6,536 bases of DNA from Synechococcales cyanobacterium PMM_0073. Its GTDB lineage: Bacteria; Cyanobacteriota; Cyanobacteriia; Elainellales; Elainellaceae. Shown here in pieces: positions 1-5,568 of this stretch (position 1 is the first letter of the stretch; each line of letters opens with the position of its first letter). The stretch lies in the NCBI GenBank assembly GCA_949127695.1, contig CASBQH010000161.1, forward strand, positions 1 through 6,536, read 5' to 3'. A program made the translations under genes and the position numbers. Under the pieces are notes generated by a model. That model was given only the letters and a program-made list of their open reading frames with translations, did not search any database and was not told the origin of the DNA.

Positions 1-481
1 GCTGAAACTGCTGCTCTGTGACGCGACCTGTGGTGCCAATATTGCGACCAAAGTATAAATCAACCTGAATCAGCTCAGGTGTTGGGTCATTCTGGATTAA
101 GTCTTCGCCTGTGCCAAAGCCAATCGCCAGGTCTTCATTCACCACCTGCCGCGCCGTCGCCTGAAATTTTTGCTGGTAGGCTGGAACGAGTGCCGTAAGT
201 GCGGCCTGATTCTCTGGTATATTTTCAAAAACCAGAGATACAGCTTTTTGATCGGTTTGGCCAGTTGCATTATGGAGAGTGAGACCATTTGGAAAGCGCG
301 AGGTGATTTCAGTATTCAGGAATTGACGAAAGGCTCGGTCTGTGACTGGTGTTGACCCCGCTTGATCAAAATAGAGATCAGCCTGAATTAGAGCAGGCGC
401 GTTGGCAGGGGGCAGATCTGACGGTTGAATCGACAGCGTTTGAGAGACTGACATAAGGAACAATCCAAAAGAAGTGAGCAT
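1..481 (-). CDS. DUF3574 family protein with two domain copies, 3' end missing
   Basis: Translating the minus strand from an ATG at 481 gives 160 open codons to the left edge, so the C-terminus is missing. Function is unknown. DUF3574 is recognised from the pattern LYFG (or LYFD), then a T/E-rich segment with FxxFLxxEITxRFPxGLT. A first copy spans about residues 31-115 (LYFD at 36-39, RFPNGLTLH at 62-70). A second begins near residue 136 (LYFGRNIGTTGRVTEQQF at 142-159), joined by a D/E/N-rich linker. Family members usually have one copy, so this looks like an internal duplication. The first ten residues (MLTSFGLFLM) are hydrophobic but uncharged, so they make at best a weak signal peptide. 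An in-frame stop lies six codons upstream, so 481 is the farthest ATG; a second ATG at 454 is possible, and neither has a clear ribosome binding site. It is divergent from the plus-strand operon. Codon-by-codon reading is secure; the family call rests on memory of the motif. Confidence 0.72.
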   Translation of the reverse strand, partial: MLTSFGLFLMSVSQTLSIQPSDLPPANAPALIQADLYFDQAGSTPVTDRAFRQFLNTEITSRFPNGLTLHNATGQTDQKAVSLVFENIPENQAALTALVPAYQQKFQATARQVVNEDLAIGFGTGEDLIQNDPTPELIQVDLYFGRNIGTTGRVTEQQFQ

Positions 482-522
482 AGATTGGCCGAAGTGTTAA
501 ATAGATTGGCCGAAGTATTAAA
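481..522. repeat. 21-bp tandem duplication at the DUF3574 start codon
   Basis: Two adjacent 21-base units lie at 481-501 and 502-522. Both begin with tagattggccgaagt and end in ttaaa; they differ at a single base (g at 496, a at 517). The first base of the left unit is also the A of the minus-strand ATG at 481. The near identity suggests a recent slippage duplication in the DUF3574 leader. Confidence 0.85.
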
Positions 523-558
523 AGGAAAGGCGCTGACTCATGGCTGAATATCAGCGCC
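518..558 (-). terminator. Hairpin with T-rich tail, minus-strand terminator or leader attenuator
   Basis: A perfect 8-bp inverted repeat, ggcgctga at 529-536 and tcagcgcc at 551-558, encloses a 14-base loop. Read on the minus strand the stem is followed by TTTCCTTTTAAT, the form of an intrinsic terminator; on the plus strand there is no T-run. It lies just upstream of the DUF3574 gene, between that gene and a possible promoter at 566-594, so it may attenuate that transcript, stabilise its 5' end, or end a short RNA. The T-run is interrupted by two C residues, which weakens the terminator call. Confidence 0.45.
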
Positions 559-565
559 CCAAGAG

Positions 566-594
566 TTTCTACTTCATAGGTTTAGAATAGGCAA
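566..594 (-). promoter_or_regulatory. Possible sigma70-type promoter for the DUF3574 gene
   Basis: On the minus strand TTGCCT (589-594) and TAGAAA (566-571) are separated by 17 bases. Each matches four of six consensus positions. Transcription would start near 558-560, placing the hairpin at the extreme 5' end of a leader of about 80 nt. With such partial matches a chance occurrence is quite possible. Confidence 0.3.
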
Positions 595-611
595 CCCGGA
601 TTGCGATGTCA

Positions 612-631
612 GTCCGAAAAAGTCAGAAAAT
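612..631 (-). promoter_or_regulatory. 10-bp tandem direct repeat, possible regulator site
   Basis: Two adjacent 10-base units, gtccgaaaaa (612-621) and gtcagaaaat (622-631), agree at eight of ten positions. Read on the minus strand they resemble the units at 718-737: the nine bases at 622-630 are the exact reverse complement of 717-725. Helical-turn spacing of direct repeats is typical of sites bound by OmpR-type response regulators, but no regulator is identified here. Confidence 0.3.
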
Positions 632-717
632 GCCGGAACCTAGATGAAATATTGATCGGACATCCTGCTGTTTGTTTTCAACCGTTTCAGGCGCGGCAGA
701 GCCAACAGATCCAACTT

Positions 718-737
718 TTTCTGACAGTTTCTTACAG
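718..737 (+). promoter_or_regulatory. 10-bp tandem direct repeat upstream of the AAA operon, HLR1-like
   Basis: Units TTTCTGACAG (718-727) and TTTCTTACAG (728-737) are adjacent and identical at nine of ten positions. The cores TGACA and TTACA lie exactly 10 bp apart. The cyanobacterial HLR1 box, bound by the response regulator RpaB, has two TTACA cores at this spacing; here one core matches fully and the other at four of five, while flanking bases match poorly. The repeat ends 62 bases before the start of the first AAA gene, a sensible position for a regulator near the promoter. A possible -10 (CATAAG, 756-761) follows, but no good -35 at standard spacing was seen. Confidence 0.35.
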
Positions 738-789
738 ACAAAAGGCGCGTTCCAGCATAAGTTAAGAGCGGTTGCAGTTGTGATGAATC

Positions 790-795
790 AGGAGG
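790..795 (+). promoter_or_regulatory. Ribosome binding site of the vMAP-HTH/AAA gene
   Basis: AGGAGG sits four bases before the ATG at 800. It is the best Shine-Dalgarno match in the window, though slightly close to the start, and favours this start over the ATG at 869, which is where homology to the helix-turn-helix domain appears to begin but which has no such site. Confidence 0.65.
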
Positions 796-799
796 CAGC

Positions 800-2218
800 A
801 TGTCTTGGCGTCAAGCAATGGCGGTAGAATTGAGGGCAGCAGGCACTGACTCTGATAGCTCACAAGCCATGACCCCCGATGAAGCGCTGATCGTCCTGGA
901 ATCGCTAATTCAGCCGAAGTCTCTGAGCGACTTGCAGCAGACGGTGTTTTGTCAAGCTTGGGCAGGGCAGGGCTATGATGAGATTGCAATGGGAATGAGC
1001 TATGACACTAGCTACGTCCGGGATGTGGGTTCGCAGCTCTGGCTGATGCTCTCGAAAGCATTGGGCGAAAAAGTCACCAAAAAGAATATGCATGTGGTGT
1101 TCAGGCGCTATCAGCAAGAGCAGATCCGGCAGTCACTAGAGGGCTATCGATCTGACTATCAATCTCATAGCCCAATGATTCACCCTGCCGCTCGACTAGA
1201 GTTTCCTAGCGGCGTTGTGGCGCTGGGTTCCCCCTTTTATATTGAGCGTCCGCCGCTTGAAAGGCGGGCAGTTCAAGAAGTCTGCAAGGCGGGCAGCTTG
1301 ATTCGGATCAAGGCACCCCGACAGATGGGCAAATCGTCGTTGATGCACCGGATTTTAGCCCATGCCAAACAGCAGAACCTGCAAACCGCAACGCTAAATC
1401 TGCAAAGAGCCGACCGAGATGTATTCAGCTCGCTGGATAGGTTCTTGCGCTGGCTCTGTGCGAATGTGGCGCAACAGCTCAATCTCGCTCCAGCGCTGGA
1501 TGACTATTGGAACGCAGAAATCGGCAGTAAAATGAGCTGCACGATCTACTTTCAGCGCTACCTGCTCCCGACCGTTGAGGCATTGGTGCTGGCCTTTGAT
1601 GACGTGAATCGGCTGTTTGAATATCCCGATCTGGCCGCAGATTTTCTGCCGCTGCTGCGCTCTTGGTATGAAGATGCTTCTGAATATGAGGTCTGGCAAA
1701 AGCTGCGGTTAGTGGTGGTACATGCTACGGAAGTTTATATTCCGCTAAACCTGAATCAGTCGCCGTTTAACGTTGGCTTACCCATCACCCTGCCCGAATT
1801 CACGCTGGCGCAAGTGCAAGCGCTGGCACTATGGCATGGCCTAGACTGGGCAAGCGGCGAGGCAGGTATGGGCAAACTCACGCCTTTGCTTCAGATGATT
1901 GGCGGGCATCCCTATCGCATCAGGCTGGCACTTTACCATTTGGCCCAGCATGAGCTGACCCTAGAGCAGCTCTTGCAGGCTGCGCCAACCCCGGCGGGTA
2001 TCTATAGCGAACATTTGCGGCAGCATTGGAATCATCTGCAAAATCAGCCTGAACTGGCAGCTGCATTCCGGCAGGTGTTGGGCGGCGGCGCAGCGCTTGA
2101 AGCCGTTGAGCTATACAGGCTGGAAAGCCTCGGCTTGGTGAAATTACAGGCTGAGAAGATTCATCCGGGCTGTGAATTATATCGTCTCTACTTTCAAGAA
2201 CAGCTAGGAGAGGACTAG
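800..2218 (+). CDS. vMAP-type N-terminal HTH plus AAA-like (AAA_35) ATPase
   Basis: A predicted cytosolic protein of 472 residues with no signal peptide or membrane segment. Residues about 24-104 ([13 protein letters not shown] through [14 protein letters not shown]) match the helix-turn-helix domain that opens many cyanobacterial vMAP-type proteins; it is thought to mediate assembly or signalling. Residues about 138-470 form an AAA-like NTPase of the STAND-related AAA_35 kind. Walker A is at 171-180 (PRQMGKSS, K178) and Walker B at 262-268 (LVLAFDD). Walker B ends in Asp-Asp (267-268), where the neighbour has Asp-Glu, so hydrolysis may be weakened. The segment [19 protein letters not shown] (308-326) is also typical of this family. 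No WD40 or other effector domain follows, so the protein is a short member. The first 23 residues precede the recognisable domain; the start was chosen for its AGGAGG. It lies 4 nt from the next gene, implying co-translation and probably partnership. The specific signal is unknown. Confidence 0.82.
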   Translation: MSWRQAMAVELRAAGTDSDSSQAMTPDEALIVLESLIQPKSLSDLQQTVFCQAWAGQGYDEIAMGMSYDTSYVRDVGSQLWLMLSKALGEKVTKKNMHVVFRRYQQEQIRQSLEGYRSDYQSHSPMIHPAARLEFPSGVVALGSPFYIERPPLERRAVQEVCKAGSLIRIKAPRQMGKSSLMHRILAHAKQQNLQTATLNLQRADRDVFSSLDRFLRWLCANVAQQLNLAPALDDYWNAEIGSKMSCTIYFQRYLLPTVEALVLAFDDVNRLFEYPDLAADFLPLLRSWYEDASEYEVWQKLRLVVVHATEVYIPLNLNQSPFNVGLPITLPEFTLAQVQALALWHGLDWASGEAGMGKLTPLLQMIGGHPYRIRLALYHLAQHELTLEQLLQAAPTPAGIYSEHLRQHWNHLQNQPELAAAFRQVLGGGAALEAVELYRLESLGLVKLQAEKIHPGCELYRLYFQEQLGED

Positions 2219-2222
2219 CAAT

Positions 2223-4034
2223 ATGCTGATGCCGAGATATGAATACCAAGTTGGCGGCAGCCTGAAGCTGAACGCGCTTAGCTATGTGGAACGACAGGCG
2301 GATGCTGAGCTATATAAGGCGCTGGTACAGGGAGAACTCTGCTATGTATTTAACTCGCGGCAGATGGGAAAATCGAGTCTGCGGCTACGCACCAAGCAGC
2401 GACTCCAGCAGGCCGGAATGCGCTGCACCTCGGTTGATCTAGCGCGGATTGGCAGCAAAATGATCACGCCAGAGCAATGGTATCTGGGCATTCTGGTCGA
2501 TCTGCTGCGCGGGTTTGACTTACTGGATCAGTTTGATTTTACAGACTGGCGCAACTGTGCGGAACTGTCGCTGGTGCAGCGGCTGAGTCAGATGATTGAA
2601 CAACTGCTAAAGCGAATTCCGGGGGAAAGGCTGTTTATTTTTCTCGATGAAATCGACAGCCTGCTCAGCCTTGATTTTGCGGCTGATGACTTTTTTGCGC
2701 TGATTCGCTACTGCTACAACCAGCGTGCCGAAAATCCCGACTACGAGCGGTTGGGCTGGGCGCTGTTTGGTGTCACCACGCCCAGCGATTTAATCCGCGA
2801 TCCGGCCTTAACGCCGTTTAATATTGGTCGAGCCATTGATTTGCAGGGCTTCCGGCTCGCAGAAGTGCAGCCGCTGATTGACGGCCTGGATGGAGCGGTG
2901 AGTCATCCGCAGACTGTACTCAAAGAAATTCTCGACTGGACGGGCGGACAGCCGTTTTTGACCCAAAAACTCTGCCGGATTGTCGCAGAGCGAGGGCAGG
3001 AGCATGAACAGAGCCGAGACTCAGCAGACAGCTACCAGCTGGATCAAGCGCTGCCGATTGCCAATCCGCATTTGATCAACTTCTACTACAGCCTGCCTGT
3101 TCTGGCGATTGAGAAGCTGGTGCGCTCGCATCTGATCGACCAGTGGGAAGTTCAAGATCAGCCCGAACATCTGAAGACAATCCGCGACAGGCTGTTGCAG
3201 CCGCAGGGCTTGTTGGAGCTGTATCAGAGCATTTTGCAAGGAGCAGAAGTGGGAGCGGATGAGCCGTTGGCGCTGCCGCTGCTGCTGAGCGGCCTGGTGA
3301 CGCGACGGCAGGGCAAGCTTCAGGTCGCCAATCGGATTTACCGGGAAGTCTTCAGCTTAGACTGGGTGGAGCAGCAGCTCGCCGCCCGCCGCCCTTATGC
3401 CGCAGATTTGCAGCGCTGGCTGGATTCTGAGCGGACGGAGGCCGACTCTCTGCTGCGCGGAGAAGCCTTGCAGGTGGCACAGCGTTGGGCGATGACGCAT
3501 CGGCTCAGCGATCTAGACTATCAGTTTTTGATCAGCAGTCAGGCGGCAGCTTGGCAGGCGTTTCAGCAAGAGTCGCATAGCGCTGCGGTGCTGATTGCCC
3601 ATCTCAGCCACGAGCTACGAACGCCGCTGCACGCCATCTTAGGCTTTACGCAGCGGCTAGAGCGCGATTCAAGCTTGCAGGCAACCCAGCAAGAGCATCT
3701 GAAAATTATTCATCAAAATGCCGATCACCTGCTGACGCTAATTAATCATCTGCTGGAGCTATCCAAAGCCGCCCATCACCCGCCCGAACCGCTTCAGTCC
3801 GCCCTGCTCTCAGAAACCGTAGCGCCAGAAAGGCTGAGCCATCTCGATCTAAACTGGATCAGCCAACTGCATCAGGCTGCCCTCTGTACAGACGAGCAGC
3901 AGATCCTGGAGCTATTGGCTCAGCTTTCGGCAGCAGATGGACAGGCTGCGACCGTGCTGCGAGAATGGGTCAATCAGTTTCGCTGCGACAAAATTCTGGA
4001 GTTGACGCAGCAGCTACAATCTCGACTTCAATAA
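2223..4034 (+). CDS. AAA-like (AAA_35) ATPase fused to a HisKA domain lacking HATPase_c
   Basis: A predicted cytosolic protein of 603 residues. The AAA-like domain spans about residues 7-385, with the family opening [20 protein letters not shown], Walker A at 43-52 ([11 protein letters not shown]50) and a complete Walker B at 137-143 (LFIFLDE). Residues about 395-450 are a helical linker. Residues 455-516 are a HisKA dimerisation domain with the H-box [15 protein letters not shown] at 461-475; His463 is the expected phosphate acceptor. No N, G1 or G2 box of HATPase_c follows. Instead residues about 541-597 ([12 protein letters not shown] to KILELTQQ) resemble the short helical tail that ends many cyanobacterial hybrid kinases after kinase and receiver domains. 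The protein thus looks like a hybrid kinase with its middle missing. It cannot autophosphorylate alone but might accept phosphate from another kinase. An AGGAG at 2206-2210 inside the preceding gene precedes the ATG at 2223; an ATG at 2229 is the alternative start. Confidence 0.82.
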   Translation: MLMPRYEYQVGGSLKLNALSYVERQADAELYKALVQGELCYVFNSRQMGKSSLRLRTKQRLQQAGMRCTSVDLARIGSKMITPEQWYLGILVDLLRGFDLLDQFDFTDWRNCAELSLVQRLSQMIEQLLKRIPGERLFIFLDEIDSLLSLDFAADDFFALIRYCYNQRAENPDYERLGWALFGVTTPSDLIRDPALTPFNIGRAIDLQGFRLAEVQPLIDGLDGAVSHPQTVLKEILDWTGGQPFLTQKLCRIVAERGQEHEQSRDSADSYQLDQALPIANPHLINFYYSLPVLAIEKLVRSHLIDQWEVQDQPEHLKTIRDRLLQPQGLLELYQSILQGAEVGADEPLALPLLLSGLVTRRQGKLQVANRIYREVFSLDWVEQQLAARRPYAADLQRWLDSERTEADSLLRGEALQVAQRWAMTHRLSDLDYQFLISSQAAAWQAFQQESHSAAVLIAHLSHELRTPLHAILGFTQRLERDSSLQATQQEHLKIIHQNADHLLTLINHLLELSKAAHHPPEPLQSALLSETVAPERLSHLDLNWISQLHQAALCTDEQQILELLAQLSAADGQAATVLREWVNQFRCDKILELTQQLQSRLQ

Positions 4035-4133
4035 ATGCTACGAATGATGATCAACCTATCAAAAAACAATATTTTGAAGATGGGCGGTTGCTTCGAGACG
4101 GTTCCTGAATTCGCTCACTTGAGAGGGGTTTCT
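4035..4133 (+). other. Gap between the HisKA gene and the lipoprotein gene
   Basis: These 99 bases directly follow the stop codon of the AAA-HisKA gene. The reading frame of the lipoprotein happens to be open across them from an ATG at 4035, but the encoded segment resembles neither a signal peptide nor any family, so it is treated as non-coding. The left part is more A/T-rich than the neighbouring genes. No convincing terminator hairpin was seen, so read-through from the upstream genes is likely. GAGAGGGG (4121-4128), five bases before the ATG at 4134, is the ribosome binding site. Confidence 0.6.
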
Positions 4134-5549
4134 ATGCTTCAGAGCTATGCTATTCGCCGCTGGTTACGCGCCTTACTTTCGCGCCCGCTATTAGCCGGAC
4201 TGCTAGGGCTGCTGCTGGCTACACTGATTGCCTGCAATCCGCCTGCTCCAGAAGCGAGTCCTGTCAACCCGCCGCTGCGGATCTACTGGAATCGCGGGCT
4301 GTATCCAGCCGAAGATCAGGCGTTGCAGCAGGTGGTGAATGACTGGAAGCAGCAGAGCCAAACGCCCGTAGAGCTATCTTTTCTGAGCGCGGATGATATC
4401 CTGAATCAGACCATAATTGCCCTAGAGCGGGGGGATCCGCCAGATATTTTGTTTGCCCATCGTGCAGACTACACGCTAGCACCGCGCTGGGCAAGAGAAG
4501 GAAAGCTGGTCGAACTCTCAGATCTAGTAGGAGCAGTACAGGAAAAGTACAGTCCAATTGCGCTGAAATCTGCTTATTTATACAATAAGAAAAATAAAAA
4601 GCAGGGATATTACGGAGTGCCGATTGAAATGCAGGCGATGCATGTTCACTATTGGCGAGATCTGCTGAATCAAACAGGTCTAAAAGATACAGATATTCCC
4701 AATGACTGGAACGGATTCTGGAAGTTTTGGCAACAGGCAGCGCGTCAGGTGCAGAATCAAACTAGCTATAAAAACATCTATGGGCTAGGACTGCCGCTTT
4801 CGACTAAGGCCAGCGATACCTATTTTCTATTTGAGCAAATTTTAGAAGCTTATAATATTCACCCCGTCGATCCGCAGGGGCATCTGCGTCTGAGCGAACC
4901 AGCGGTGCGCCAGTCTGTGATCACGGCCATGAAATGGCTGAGTCAATTTTATCGAGATCAGGATGTGCCGCCCGATGCCGTGAACTGGGTGGATTCCGAC
5001 AACAATCTCGATTTTCTGAACCGCAATAGCCTGATGACCGTTAATCCCAGCCTCTCAATTCCAGCTTCTCAGCAAGATGATCGGCTGCTCTATCTAGAGC
5101 AGCTCGCCACCCGCGAATTGCCCAACAAGCCAGACGGTACGCCGATGAACTATCTGGTATCGGTCAAGCAAGCGCTGGTATTTGAAGCAGGCAAAAACCA
5201 TCAGGCGGCCAAAGATTTCTTGAGCTATTTGACTCAACCTGAACGGCTTTCTGCCTATGGACAGGCGGCTTTAGGGCGCTCTGTCCCCGCAATTCCCGCT
5301 GCGCTAAAGCAACCCTTCTGGCAAGATACCACCGACCCACATATTGCTGTAGCGCTGCGGCAGTTTTCGCAGCGTCCCAATCGCGCTTTTTATAATCTGT
5401 TGAATCCGGCTTATTCGCAGGTGCAGGCCGAAAACATCTGGGGGCAGGCGCTTCACGCCATATTAGTCGAAGGCCAAACTGCGGAGGTGGCAGTAGATGC
5501 GGCGATTGCCAGAATTCAGCAGATTTTTGCAGAATGGGATCAGGGCTAG
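4134..5549 (+). CDS. Extracellular solute-binding lipoprotein, family 1
   Basis: A 471-residue periplasmic binding protein, predicted to be anchored by lipid. Two arginines (R8, R9), the hydrophobic stretch 19-32 and the lipobox LIAC with Cys34 form a lipoprotein signal peptide; a Pro/Ala/Glu-rich tether follows. The mature part has family-1 (sugar-type) features: the first beta strand LRIYWNRGLYPAEDQALQQV, the segment DILNQTIIALERGDPPDILF, the hinge-region motif YYGVPIEMQAMHVHYW, and the conserved NSLMTVNPSLSIPAS and NPAYSQVQAENIWGQAL segments. Such proteins normally deliver oligosaccharides or polyols to an ABC importer; the ligand here cannot be told from sequence. The start at 4134 was chosen because it has GAGAGGGG upstream and places the signal peptide at the N-terminus. 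No permease gene is next to it; 19 nt downstream begins a Cache-type membrane sensor, suggesting that the protein serves sensing. Length is normal for the family. Confidence 0.87.
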   Translation: MLQSYAIRRWLRALLSRPLLAGLLGLLLATLIACNPPAPEASPVNPPLRIYWNRGLYPAEDQALQQVVNDWKQQSQTPVELSFLSADDILNQTIIALERGDPPDILFAHRADYTLAPRWAREGKLVELSDLVGAVQEKYSPIALKSAYLYNKKNKKQGYYGVPIEMQAMHVHYWRDLLNQTGLKDTDIPNDWNGFWKFWQQAARQVQNQTSYKNIYGLGLPLSTKASDTYFLFEQILEAYNIHPVDPQGHLRLSEPAVRQSVITAMKWLSQFYRDQDVPPDAVNWVDSDNNLDFLNRNSLMTVNPSLSIPASQQDDRLLYLEQLATRELPNKPDGTPMNYLVSVKQALVFEAGKNHQAAKDFLSYLTQPERLSAYGQAALGRSVPAIPAALKQPFWQDTTDPHIAVALRQFSQRPNRAFYNLLNPAYSQVQAENIWGQALHAILVEGQTAEVAVDAAIARIQQIFAEWDQG

Positions 5550-5568
5550 TGATTGACCGGGGAGCGCC

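Larger units (their letters stand above)
482..799. other. Divergent intergenic region
   Basis: This stretch separates the minus-strand DUF3574 gene from the plus-strand AAA operon. It contains no convincing long reading frame. It holds most of the 21-bp tandem repeat (481-522), a hairpin with a T-rich tail on the minus strand (518-558), a possible minus-strand promoter (566-594), two pairs of 10-bp direct repeats (612-631 and 718-737), a weak inverted repeat (gtccga at 612-617 with tcggac at 656-661), and the ribosome binding site of the first AAA gene (790-795). No tRNA-like or riboswitch-like structure was recognised. Confidence 0.7.

Noticed and set aside
170..355. Plus-strand open frame of 61 codons opposite the DUF3574 gene.
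   Set aside because: It lies entirely over the minus-strand DUF3574 frame, has no ribosome binding site and its product resembles no family.
481..522. CRISPR-like or mobile-element origin of the 21-bp repeat.
   Set aside because: There are only two directly adjacent units with no spacer, no inverted terminal repeats and no transposase nearby; local slippage explains it.
4035..4133. A longer lipoprotein gene starting at the ATG immediately after the stop of the AAA-HisKA gene.
   Set aside because: It would add 33 residues before the signal peptide and bury it. The ATG at 4134 has a good ribosome binding site and gives a normal lipoprotein leader.
4032..5549. Read-through fusion of the AAA-HisKA protein to the lipoprotein, since both are in one frame separated by a single TAA.
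   Set aside because: One protein is cytosolic and the other needs an N-terminal export signal, so a fusion makes no sense. The shared frame is a one-in-three coincidence.
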